A stretch of DNA of 64,000 bases from contig NC_081186.1 of the NCBI RefSeq assembly GCF_029867415.1, positions 13,834,930 to 13,898,929 on the forward strand, given 5' to 3'. Source of the DNA: Vicia villosa. Taxonomy: Eukaryota > Streptophyta > Magnoliopsida > Fabales > Fabaceae. The position numbers and the translations under genes were made by a program. Of this stretch, positions 1-10,538 are shown in pieces. The first letter of the stretch is position 1. The number at the start of each line of letters is the position of its first letter. The notes beneath the pieces are model-generated. The model made no database searches and had not been told where the DNA came from. It worked only from the letters and a program-made list of their open reading frames with translations.

Positions 1-629
1 TCGTAGCCCTTTTCCTGAAAATTACCAATTTCCAACTTTGTAAATACTCCATGGAATCAAGCATTTGGTTGATTACCATTCCATAAATAATAATTCGAGC
101 CTTGTGCCTTTTCTTTGCAATCAAGTCTTATTCAGTTTCTTAAAACGTGTTTTAAGTTTAAACAGTCATTTTCTTGAAACAAAATGTTTTCATAAAATAA
201 AATGAATTTACTTGCAAAATAAAGGTGAAATTTCTTTCTACGGCTTACCATACAATAGGAAGAATACAAACAGTTTCTCCGAAAATGGTTGAGACTCCGG
301 GAACAAATTTCCCGATGAGATCGCTTTGCGAACATCTCCCGATGACGCATCTTCACTTCAATTTATATCACTCAAAACAGCGGGCAACTGATAATGAGGT
401 ATCCCCAACAGAATGCATAGTACAAATTGCAAGAAGAAGACATCTTCTGATCAACAAAGATTCAAGTCGTATCATAGGATTTCACATCCACGACAATTCT
501 ATCCACATTCACTTTACATTTTATAATCATCATAATATTCATGCATACTGCACACATCATAAATACATAAGTTAGCATGGTCTAGTTAGGCTTGGGTCCT
601 GTTATTGCTCAAATCACTTGGACATCTGC
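1..629 (+). other. Element B, 3' noncoding region (left edge)
   Basis: AT-rich sequence with no credible gene. It runs without a visible break into the hairpin array that starts near 630, so I assign it to the 3' noncoding part of element B, whose polypurine tract and 3' LTR lie at 15184-15199 once element A is removed. Short open frames here have no recognisable domain. The assignment is by continuity only. Confidence 0.5.
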
Positions 630-1229
630 TCGAGATTCCCCTACGAGTTGTGAAAGAACCTTCCTCTTCGCGATGACGGTTCATACACAAGGATTCACCA
701 ACGAGTCAGCAAGCGGTAATCTCCCTCAAAGAGATAGTTTGCTCACTACTGTTGTTATCCCCAAGCAAGGTCGACAGTTGGCAATCTTCTCCGGAAGATA
801 GTTTGTCATCTTTCGAATTTCCCCACCAGGGTCGGCAAATGGCAGTCTCTTTCAACAGAAGATAGATTGCTCACTTTCTCCCATGTGGAAGTAACGAATG
901 GCAGTCTTCTTCACGAAGACACTTCATTTCAGGAGTTCTTTATTAAAGTTGAGCAAATGACAGACTCTTTCAACAGAAGACAGTTTGCTCACTTTCTCCT
1001 AAGCCGGGTCAACGAATGGCAGTCTCTTTCATAGAAGACAGTTCGTTCCGCTTAAGGATCTCTCATCAGGGTTGGCAAATGGCAGTCTCTTTCAGTAGAA
1101 GACAGTTTGTTCCCCTAGAGATAACGGATGGCAGTCTTCTTCATGAAGACAGTTCGTTTAGGATTCCTTATTTTAAAGTCAGCAAATGGCAGTCTCTTTC
1201 AACAGAAGACAGTTTGCTCACTTTCTCCC
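630..1229 (+). repeat. Hairpin minisatellite of element B, left part
   Basis: Tandem imperfect units of about 60-70 bp are built around 'aatggcag...cagttngtt'. Each unit can fold: outer arms such as AACGAA (1011-1016) with TTCGTT (1042-1047), and inner arms such as GTCTTC with GAAGAC. The array is cut at 1229 by element A and resumes at 13625. Tandem arrays are known in the 3' untranslated region of Ogre elements; the paired-arm design is what I see here. Confidence 0.85.
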
Positions 1230-3616
1230 TGTAGCAACTTGCCCTAAAAATTATAGTTTTATAGTCGCCACCTATTCTGAAGGGCGAATAGGAAACCCTA
1301 TGCAGTTAAGAAATCCGGGTAAGTTATTATAATCAGGTCGAGGGAAGGTGTTAGGCACCCTCAACCCTTTCCTAAGGTTTGATCTTAAAATAAAGGTTAA
1401 TGGCTAAATATTGAGGTTTATAGCTAGGGAAGTGAATAAGGGAAAAATTGAGATTTGAACTAAATTAAATAAGTTCACTAAATTAAACCTAATTAACATA
1501 ACAATTTAATCTACATATAATAATTAAGTAAATAAATAAAAAAAATTATATAATAAAACCTGGGCAGAATCCTGTGTGATGTCTCTTTGGGTGTCCATGG
1601 TGAGCCTCCATCTTCGTATGCGTTAGATCTGGATGGTAGGAGATCTCATGGTGGATAGTGAAGGTGTATAGTACATGCCCTTGTGTTGAGACGCGCTGGA
1701 TCCGGTGGGAACTTAATTCAAATAAATGATAAAAGTATACAAAGGAAGCCAGGGATCGAACCCCCATTCCTTTGGTAAAAGGCCCCTTCAGCTTGCCATC
1801 TGCGCCTATTTCTTCTTTAGATAATTACATGGACTGAATAAAATATATAAGATTAAAACATATGAATGGGAAAGGTCAATAAATCAAGAACCGGGCCCCA
1901 CCATAGTTGGCAGACCAATAGGGATTGAGAGAGAAGGTTGACTATCCAATAGAATTGGAGAGAGGAACCCTCGTTGTTGACCCACCAACGAAACAACGCC
2001 ACGCCATGGTCCTTCTCTCAGCACCACTGTTCATCATCCCTAACCTTTTCACCTACGGAATTCGATGCGAAATTTCCCAGGGCTTTACCTGCGGATTTTT
2101 ACATGTTCTTCCTCTCCAATTCTGCAACCTTGTACCTGCCATGAACAGCGTAAGATGACCTCAAAACTCACCCAGATCCACTGAAAAAGACCTCCTGAAT
2201 CTAATGGCACGCTTATTTTTTCTTGAAACGGTCTGCAAATACCAATACGAACAGACAAAAGCTTGATGCCCTAATCATGGCACATCACAATCCCTGCGTG
2301 AAAACTTCGAAACTATTGATCGAATCTCCTCTAAAACATCCCAGAAACTAAAAAAGACGGTTAGATTGAATCATAATACGATAACATTCATTAAACGAAA
2401 TTTAAACTCGAAGGAGCATAGCTAACGTGGGGAACGAATTCAAGGCAGCATGGAACCCCTGCGATGATCAATACTTACCTCCTCTTACCTCCTGAATAGG
2501 ATGGATCAATTATTTGGTATAGATAATGGCCATACGAGTGAATCCAAATTCTCCACTTATCCTTAAGTTTTTACCCTTCAAACCCTAGTCCCTTGCAGCC
2601 ACCTCTCCCCCCCACTGTGTTCTCTATTCTTTTTAGAATATATATCAGTCTTTTAGGGTTGTAAACCTTGTGTGAGAACCAAGTTATTTTGTGAAAAGAT
2701 TTTTCTTCCAAAAGATTTCATCCAATCTTTCCAAATTTAAAATATTTCTTCTCCTTTCCTCTTTCACGAATCTTGGGCTCACATATATATTATTTGGGCC
2801 TTTGGATGATTAGAAGATAGGTTCTACAAATTTATTTCATTATTTTGTGATTTTATTCAATTTATTTTGTATTTAAATGAATAAAAATTCAAATAAATCA
2901 AATAAATAGCACAAAAATATGAGAACAAATTTATGGGGCTTTTGTTGAACTCATGATCATGTATGGAAACTCAAATTTAGGCCCATTGGTCAAAATAAGT
3001 GATTTTGCTCAAGTTGACTTTTGTGTATTTTCTCCAAATCGCCCAACTTGTACACCTTGTATCTCTCTCAATTTTAACACTATGGAGGTGTTCTTGATCA
3101 ATTTAGAAAGATTAGAGTGTCCTCTAAATGTTCCTTTTATTTTCATCTCAGTTGAAGCTTCCATGCTCAAGTTATGAGCTTTGACCCAAAAGGTGTTTTT
3201 GTTGACTTTTAAAAGGACCTATAATCTATTGGATCGTATCTCTTGAAAAAAGCATTTCTGGCCTTGGCTTGTGAGAGAAAAAGTTGTAGAGAATCAAATT
3301 TCCTTCAAAATAGGCTTTGGTTGGGAAATTTTTGATGCTCCATGTGAAAGTTATGGCCAGTCAAAGTTGGGTTGACTTTCTCCTATAAAAAATCCTAATT
3401 TGAACATTTGCATTTGTTCATTTCTGATTTTTTATTGATGGATCATGATCAACCTTTGATCAAATGATAGATATAACCTCACATACTTGATGTTGACAAA
3501 AATCCTGAAGTTTGACTGTATTTTGACTATAGTTGACTTTTAGGTCAGCATAATCGATTATTGAGCATCTGAGCCATTGAAGATAAGCAGAGGAGGGCAA
3601 ATTTTGGGGTATGACA
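1230..3616 (-). repeat. Element A 3' LTR (internally deleted)
   Basis: This is the downstream LTR of minus-strand element A, 2387 bp long. Compared with the 3086-bp partner it lacks one block of about 700 bp, equivalent to 10770-11475. The lost block carries the conserved GTGCCTACGTATCTCC string seen in the 5' LTR and in solo LTR H. The inner edge abuts the polypurine tract at 3617. Short open frames in it (for example 2953-3177) are shadows. Confidence 0.93.
1744..1806 (-). other. tRNA-like module in A 3' LTR
   Basis: On the minus strand the segment ends in GGGGGTTCGATCCCTGG, a T-arm/B-box-like sequence, and starts with a GGCGCAGATGGCAAG stretch resembling a D-arm region. It is in the sense orientation of the element. 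It does not form a convincing full cloverleaf, so it is probably a tRNA-derived relic rather than a tRNA gene. Confidence 0.5.
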
Positions 3617-3635
3617 GCTTCCCCTGTTCAATCTT
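3617..3635 (-). other. Element A polypurine tract
   Basis: On the minus strand this reads AAGATTGAACAGGGGAAGC directly before the LTR start TGTCATACCCC. The same arrangement precedes the 3' LTRs of B, C, F and G here. It would prime plus-strand DNA synthesis. Confidence 0.85.
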
Positions 3636-4199
3636 CTTAAACCTGAAGAGTCGGATAGGCACGTCTTCCTATCGTGATCTTAAAGGTAAAAGATGATTGA
3701 CCATTGAAAATGCCCTAAAATTTACTTTTGTCGGGAAGAAGTTCTGTGGGAGATGGGCTTACAGAGGCCACCCAAGGTAAATACCATTTCTCAGAATGTG
3801 AAGCAGATGCTTTCAAAAGGAACCACTTGCTTTGATTGTAGTACGGTCTAAAAAGATAACCTTGATTTTATGCAATGTTATGATGCATGTAATGTATGAT
3901 GCAGTGAGCTTCTCAAAATAAATGAGAGCAATGTATGTATATGCATTATGTATGAATGAGATATGCAATTGAATGATGCATGACTGTTAGTTATGTTAGT
4001 TGAAGTACGTTAGTAAATTTTGAAGAAGAAAAATAAAACCTTTGTTTGTTATTGATGATGTTTTGGAGAATATCACTGCCGAGGGACTCACGTGATAAAC
4101 CCAATTGAAGAAACCTTTGAAAATCTTATGCTCGAGCGTGAGAGAAAAGAACCGTCCTGCTAAAGCCTGAGTCTTACATAGCGAGGACTTCTAAAAGGG
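3636..4199. other. Element A 3' region without a gene
   Basis: Low-complexity noncoding sequence, including a run of ATG-rich degenerate text (3880-3990, many 'atgtatgatgca' variants). I see no gene or clear regulatory site. Confidence 0.6.
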
Positions 4200-4915
4200 A
4201 TCACTTGTTATGATTCTAACAAGCTCACCTGCACCATTAGGATCATTTGCTAGGGTTATCGCAAACTCACCTGCCCCAATAAGGTCATATGCGAGGGTTA
4301 TCGCAAACTCACCTGCACCATTAGGATTATTTGCTAGGGTTATAGCAAACTCACCTGCACCATTAGGATAATTTGCGAGGGTTATCGCAAACTCACCTGC
4401 ACCAATAGGATCATTTGCGAGGGTTATCGCAAACTCACCTGCACCAATAGGATCATTTGCGAGGGTTATCGCAAACTCACCTGCACCAATAGGATCATTT
4501 GCGAGGGTTATCGCAAACTCACCTGCACCATTAGGATTATTTTCTAGGGTTATAACAAACTCCCCTGCACCATTAGGATTATTTGCTAGGGTTATAGCAA
4601 ACTCACCTACACCAATAGGATCATTTGCGAGGGTTATCGCAAACTCACCTGCACCATTTGGATCATTTGCCTTGGCTCGGACAATTTTCACCTGCACCAT
4701 TTGGATCATTTGCCCTGGTTCGGACAAATTTCACCTACACCATTTGGATCATTTGCCCTGGTTCGGACAAATTTCACCTCCACCATTTGGATTATTTGCC
4801 CTGGTTCGGACAACTTCACCTGCACCAAAGGAATTACCTGCCATGGTTTTGACAAGCGTACCTGCATAAGAGTAATCATTTGCTATAGTTCTAGCAAACT
4901 TACCTGCATGAAAAA
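4200..4915 (-). repeat. 42-bp hairpin minisatellite of element A
   Basis: About 16 units of roughly 42 bp. Core units hold TTGCGA-gggtta-TCGCAA (4415-4432); others hold TTGCTA-gggtta-TAGCAA (4331-4348); an outlying unit has TTGCTA-tagttc-TAGCAA (4880-4897). Arms change together while staying complementary. Because 42 is divisible by three, an open frame with a 14-residue repeat crosses it on the minus strand; I regard that as a by-product. Confidence 0.9.
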
Positions 4916-4924
4916 GATTCACCT

Positions 4925-5128
4925 GTTTGGAGACTCACGACTCGAGGGTCGGAGAAAATAGCATGTCAAATATTCACGACTCGAGGGTCGGAAAACAAAC
5001 CTGTCACAACACGAGGGTTGGAAATTTACGACTCGAGGGTCGGAAAACACACCTATCACAACACGAGGGTTGGAAACTCACGACGCGAGGGTCGGAAAAT
5101 ATACCTATCACAACACGAGGGTTGGAAA
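4925..5128 (-). repeat. CGAC/CAAC hairpin minisatellite of element A
   Basis: Alternating short units carry CGACTCGAGGGTCG and CAACACGAGGGTTG. The first pairs CGAC with GTCG, the second CAAC with GTTG, a compensatory G-C to A-T change around a shared 'cgagg' loop. About seven units are visible. Confidence 0.8.
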
Positions 5129-5339
5129 CTAGGCTTTTGTAGTATGTGAATGCACTAGATGATATGCATATGCTAATGCGTATGTATGTATGCTAACGCT
5201 GATGTTAATCCCAAGATTGAACCCGTTGAACTTGTTTACTCCATGCTTGCACCTATACCATGACTATGCTTATGCTGGCTTTGTAATGTTTATGTATGTG
5301 GATAATGCTTATGCTTCTGTATATGTTGATTGATGTAAC

Positions 5340-6010
5340 GAATAGAAACGAAGTAATGTCTTCTATAAGACTACCTGAAAATATTTCTGGAGTGGATATG
5401 AAAATTTGTCTTAAAGAAGACTACCCGAAGAGGTTTCTGGAATAGATATGAAAATCTGTCTTAAAGAAGGCTACCTGAAGAGGTTCTTAGAAAGGATAGA
5501 ATTTGTATTGAAGAAGACTACCTGAAAAGGTTTTTTTTTAGAAAAGGATAAGGAATGTCTTAAAGAAGACTACCTGGAAAGGCTGAAAGATGTCTTAAAA
5601 AAGACTACCTAAAAAGGTTCTTAGAAAGTGAATGTCTTAAAGAAGACTTCCTAAAAAGGTTCGTAGAATGTCTTAAAGAAGACCACCTGAAGAAGTTCCT
5701 GAAAAGGATGACAAATTGTTTTAAAGAAGGCTACCTAAAAAGGTACTTAGAAAAAGAACGTCCTGAAGAAGACTACCTAAAAAGGTTCTTAGAAATAACG
5801 ATGATTATCTTAGAGAAGACTACTTAGAAAAGTTCTTAGAACAGGACTGTCTTAAAGAAGACTACCCTAAAAGGTTCTTGGAGATGACGATGACTGTCTT
5901 AGAGAAGGCTACCTGAAAAGGTTCGTAGAATGTCTTAAAAAGACTACCTAAAGAGGTTCCTAGAAAGGACCGTAGGATTTGTCTTAAAGAAGACTACCTA
6001 AAAAAGGTGT
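5340..6010 (-). repeat. GTCTT-AAGAC hairpin minisatellite of element A
   Basis: More than ten degenerate units of about 45-60 bp contain three tiny palindromes in order: GTCTTAAAGAAGAC (GTCTT with AAGAC), ACCTGAAAAGGT or ACCTAAAAAGGT (ACCT with AGGT), and TTCTTAGAA or TTCGTAGAA. Point variation falls mostly in loops. Confidence 0.85.
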
Positions 6011-7269
6011 GGTGTAATGTATCGACCAACGTATGTAATGCATGATTTATATGTATTTGAATAATGCTCTAATGATAGGTTGTTGACAACCAAAGCGTAT
6101 ATAGCTCGCTGGAGTTGTAGGTTTGTTTGAGAGGGTGTGATGCTAGCGCGACTTCCCAATCCCTGTTTTTTTTTTAATTTTGAAATCGTAGTTAGGAGAA
6201 AGATTTGTCTGATGTTGTAAAGTGTGAGAGCACCTTTCCCTTATGTTGTGCGCCTTGCCCCAGTTTGACTCCTTGAATTACTCCACGCCTTTAACCCTTT
6301 GAGGTTCTCCACGCCTTTAACCTTTTGAATTGTTTACCCTATGGGTTTTATATCCAATGCCCCAATGATTAGTGGAAAAAGATGCCTATGATCTCCAAGT
6401 TATGAGGGAGGTGCCCCGAGGAATAACCTTGTCATGTGTTTTGACGTTTAGATTGAAGGATATGCCCTTGATCTCCAGGACATGGAAGACTATCCATAGT
6501 GTTCTATCCTTTTGAATTTTAATTCTTCCCATGTTTGACATGCCCCTGTTTGTTATTGCTTCGAGGTGCGCCCCCAAGTCGATTGAACCTTAGGAAGAAT
6601 GCCCCCAGTTAATAGGATTTTTGCTTGCATGCCCCTGTGATCCTTGAATTTTTGCCCCTGTTTAGGAGAACCCCCTAGATGTGGTTCCCCCATTCCAGAG
6701 TCTTTATTAGAAATGATCGCCTTTGATTAACCCATTTCGAGATCTCCTCGATGCTAAGTGTATATTCGTAGACGACGTTGTACCTTTTGAGAAGTAACTC
6801 CAATGCGATGCGTATGCAAGTTTTGAAATCGAAGTCCGTTGTGAATTAGGACTGGATGATTAGAAATGAACGCTTGAAGAAACTTAGTGATTAGAAGTAG
6901 TTTACACAAACCTTAGGAGTCAGTATAACAAAATCCTGCTTTAATATGCTTTCAAAGTTAACCTTGCCTCAATTAGGACTTTTAAATGTTGTAACTTGGC
7001 CTGGTTCATGTTTTAAGAAACAATGGATATAAGGCTCAAAATTTTATTTAACCAACCCCTTTCTCCTTGATGTTCTCCAGATCCTAAAATTCGCCTAATC
7101 CAATGAATGTTTTTTGTTTGTAAGAGAATCGTTTTAGTTTCGATGTTAAGCAGAAGCCTTAGTAGAGATCCGAGCATTAATGAAAATGTTGTGAAGATCC
7201 AAGCATTGATGTGAAGCTTTGATGGTTTAGCAGTCACAAGATTATCCTTTGTATTTCGCCTTTGTTTTT
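6011..7269. other. Element A noncoding interior
   Basis: No gene is recognisable. There is a small direct repeat around 'ctccacgcctttaaccctttgag' near 6280-6330 and repeated 'tgcccctg' strings at 6540-6660. The remainder is unremarkable AT-rich sequence. Confidence 0.55.
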
Positions 7270-7384
7270 ATCCCTTACTTTTGCATGAACCAATTCCTTT
7301 GAGTTTGATCCATCGGGATGCCCTAATTTTTGCCTAAGTTGTTTTTGTTTTTGTTGTTTTTTTTTTTCTTTTGACTTAGCGGGC
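7270..7384 (-). other. Post-pol-type hairpin module in element A
   Basis: On the minus strand: CCCGCTAAGT, a long A-rich loop, ACTTAGGCAAAAATTAGGGCATC, then a second hairpin (ATGGATC with GGTTCAT, two G-T pairs) followed by GCAAAAGTAAGGG. Stem arms of the first hairpin lie at 7374-7379 and 7334-7339. The same module follows the pol stop in F and G and occurs in C at 20804-20911. In A it survives although pol is absent. Confidence 0.7.
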
Positions 7385-8959
7385 GCTTTTTCTCCTTTTT
7401 GTGAATACTCCTTTGAGATTTGATCCTTGGATATGAAATTTGTGACTGCCATGTCGACTTTGATTTGTAAGCTTCACCTTTGATACTTCCTCGATCTTGA
7501 ATGATGTAATGAGGAAAAAGATTGTCGTGAATATTATCTCCATTGCTTCCTCAATCTTGGATGAACACGAGGAAGAAAATATGCTTGAACCTTTGCTCGA
7601 TCCTTCGTTTGACCCTTGTGCTTGAATCCTTGCTTGGATTGACTAATTCTCTTGACAACCAAAATACACCATTGAATTAATCGAAATCTACCCTGCCCCT
7701 GGTTAAAATCAAGGTTTATTTGAAAAGTAGAAACAAGCTCCAACTCCTGGCTCGAGGGGGTGACGAGGGATTAACATCCTTATATCTCCACTATTTGGGA
7801 ATTGAAACAATGCCTGTACATCCTCGGCTTGGTCTTACCTTGAAAGCATATGTCTAGCTGGACTTAGTTATTTGTATTCGTCATTCTCCCTCAAGTTTGT
7901 TAATAATCCTAACTTTGAAATTGAAAAATAGAATAGAAATGTGCGAGTGAATCGATTCCAAAACCTGTGTAGTCATCCCATTAGAATTTCTAATTTGAAG
8001 GTACCACTTTTATCTTGAGTAACACTTAGCGATCGTATGGATTGAAATTCTGAGTGTGGCAAAACCTAGTGATCCTAGGGGTAATCTCCTTTGTAATTCC
8101 GTTGACCTTGTTTTACTCCTTAGTTCATGGACTTGTGGAAGTAAGGGTAACCTCAAAGTTTCCATGGGCACGTCAAACCTGTCGGGAATAAATTGTTAGC
8201 GGTGGGTTTTCGTCGTATCGGAACTTCATGAGTTTCCTTTGACTAAACCTCTTTTGCTTTTCCTAGGTATAGTATCACACCATTTGCAACCTCCAGAGTT
8301 TGTAGGTTGATAGAGAATACCTATGACCCTTTTGCCCCTTGGTGTGGAGTCAACATACGTCGCCTTTCCTCCATCGTAGTTATGCACCTTTGTTTAGGAT
8401 TTTGCCCCAGTTGGGCTAATCCTTACCTCCAGGTTATCGTAGAGCGTCCTTGTAAGTTTGATATGTTCTAAGATGAACCCCTTTATGACTAGATACATCT
8501 TGAGTGTATCTATGAGGAAACTTCTTTGTTGAAGTAATCCTTGCTCGATGACAACCTTTATTGTATTTATAATCCCGTTATGACAAGGCATGGACATGCA
8601 GCTGGCATGGTGAAAGACATCCTCTTTTACTTTGTTAGGCCAAGATCTTTCATTCTCCTTTCTCCATATTTTAAGATCCTTTTATTTTCTTCGCGAGTCT
8701 CGGGAAACCGGCTAGCATGGTAAGGGTAGATGCGGGCGAAGGTAGAAATGAAAATGTAGACGCAAATGTATGACTGCATGAAAATGCGGATGCGTGGGTA
8801 TGCGAGAGACTCTTTGTATTATAACTCTGTGTATGCAATGCAGACGCGTGATGTGTAATCCTAAGGATAGCCTTAGAGGCGACATTAGACCCTCGTGGAA
8901 TCTTTGCAGGATAAATGTTATGACACGCTAAGGAAATCCCTAAGATTCGAGAGTATGCA
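7385..8959. other. Element A noncoding interior, before the 150-bp array
   Basis: No coding domain in any frame. This is where gag-pol would be expected relative to F, given the post-pol module on one side and the leader on the other. The sequence is unique-looking and of moderate GC. I see nothing else I can name. Confidence 0.5.
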
Positions 8960-9790
8960 GAAGGTAGCGGCTGGTGACCGTTCAAGACAGTCACCAAGTC
9001 TCATGGCCATCGAGAGGCCGTTTGACGTGTACCAATGAAGTTGTCCTTGGTGGGAAGGTTCTCTATGCGGAACACAACCTATATAAGGACGATATTGGAT
9101 GAAGTGAAATCCCTACAGGCTAGGGATGAAAGATGTATAGATGGGAATCCAAACCTACAAGTTAGAGGGTGCGCGGAAACAAACATGGAGTGACCGTTCA
9201 AGACAGTCACTAGATCTCATAGCCATCGAGAGGCCAATCAAACGCATGCTAATGAAGTTGTCCTTCGTATGAGGGATGTGATTTTTTTTAGAAATAGAAT
9301 CCCTACAGGCTAGGGGACACGTAGATGTAAGCACGGGGTGACCGTTCAAGATAGTCACCGAATCGCATGGCCATCGAGAGGCCAATTGACGTATGCTAAC
9401 AAAGATGTCCTTTGTATGAAGGACGCGTTTTTTAGAAATATAATCCCTACAGGCTAGGGAACTCGTAGATGCAAGCACGGGGTGACCGTTCAAGACAGTC
9501 ACTGGATCGCATGGCCATCGAGAGGCCAATTGACGTGCGTAAACGAAGATGTCCTTCGTGGGAAGGACACGTAGTTGTAAGAATACAAGGATATATAAGG
9601 AAGGTCCCTACAGGCTAGGGAGTGCGTAGATACAGGCGCGGAGTGACCGTTCATGACAGTCACTAATTCTCATGGCCATCGTGAGGCCAATCAACGTGCG
9701 TAAATGGAGGTGTCCTTCGTGGGAAGGACATGGTTTTGGAAATAGGGTCCCTGCAGACCAGGGAACGCATAGATGTACCTACAAAATTAA
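8960..9790 (-). repeat. ~150-bp multi-hairpin repeat of element A
   Basis: Five copies of a 145-200 bp unit. Each holds four separate palindromes: GTGACCGTTCAAGACAGTCAC, TGGCCATCGAGAGGCCA, GTCCTTCGTGGGAAGGAC and TCCCTACAGGCTAGGGA. In the last copy the fourth becomes TCCCTGCAGACCAGGGA (9748-9764), keeping the stem by paired changes. Copies begin near 8989, 9190, 9339, 9482 and 9643. Confidence 0.88.
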
Positions 9791-10518
9791 CATGCAAGAC
9801 ATTCGCAGTATATAAATTGCATATATAATAAGCACGTAAGCACATAAGCCCTAGGTTCATAGGTTCGACGTAGCGGCTTAGGGTGCCTACCCTTCCCATT
9901 GGTATGTTCTAGAAGGTCTCATGGGGTCGTTCGTAGCCGCCGAGACTTTTTGTCTCTTTGGATTTTAGAACAACTCATTTATCCATGAGGTTCGAGTTTT
10001 AGGGGTAGGTTCCCAGAGAGATCAGCCAAATACCAAGTCCAGCCCTCAACAAGGTCAAGCCTCGTATCAGACCTTTCCGGATATTCAACCCACTCTGAGT
10101 TGAATTATAATAAGACTCGTAGGCGATGTATTTCCCCTCTGGTCTTAAATATAATTCCCACGCTTAGGTTTGACAGCAATTTATATATCCCAAGAATGCG
10201 ATAAAAATACCAAATATTCAATTAACAGAAATATTTAATCGAATTGATATAAATGAATGAAATTGTAAATGAATAAATAGATAAATAAAAATTTAAATAT
10301 TTAAACATAAAACCCAAAATCCATAGAAATTATAAATAAATATATAAATAAATTTAAATATTTAAATATATAAAAAAAAAACCTAAATCCTATTCCAAAA
10401 CCCTAATTTTGGCAAATTTGCCAAACCCTAAAAAGTAAGCCATAAACCTAAAAAAAGTTTGCCAAAAACCTAAACCCTGCCAAAACCTATAGGAGCCTAA
10501 TAATTCACCATTGGTGTC
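9791..10518 (-). other. Element A 5' leader
   Basis: Noncoding leader between primer site and interior (element sense is minus). It shares islands with the leader of F: the motif at 9851-9867 (CGAACCTATGAACCTAG in sense), then 'tgttctag' and 'ggttcccagag' strings in the same order. The part nearest the LTR (10180-10500) is AT-rich with scattered AAACCCTAA strings. Confidence 0.7.
9851..9867 (-). promoter_or_regulatory. Conserved leader motif (A)
   Basis: Sense reading CGAACCTATGAACCTAG, about 650 nt inside the primer site. Near-identical strings occur at the equivalent place in C (18253-18269) and F (56038-56054). Function unknown; conservation in gene-less A and C suggests a cis-acting RNA role such as packaging or dimerisation (inference). 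Confidence 0.5.
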
Positions 10519-10536
10519 TCCCCAGCAGAGTCGCCA
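10519..10536 (-). other. Element A primer-binding site
   Basis: The minus strand reads TGGCGACTCTGCTGGGGA, two bases inside the 5' LTR, matching the 3' end of a tRNA-Arg-like sequence as known for Ogre elements. Confidence 0.85.
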
Positions 10537-10538
10537 GC

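Noticed and set aside
4191..4727. 178-codon frame with a 14-residue repeat on the minus strand
   Set aside because: It is produced by a 42-bp tandem array; the array's variation preserves hairpin stems rather than codon meaning, and there is no start context or domain.
8960..9790. CRISPR-like array (regular repeats and spacers)
   Set aside because: This is plant retrotransposon DNA; the spacers are themselves repeated and the unit is a direct repeat with palindromes.
10380..10490. Interstitial telomere repeats (AAACCCTAA strings; also near 61617)
   Set aside because: Only scattered, degenerate AT-rich matches, not a tandem TTTAGGG run.
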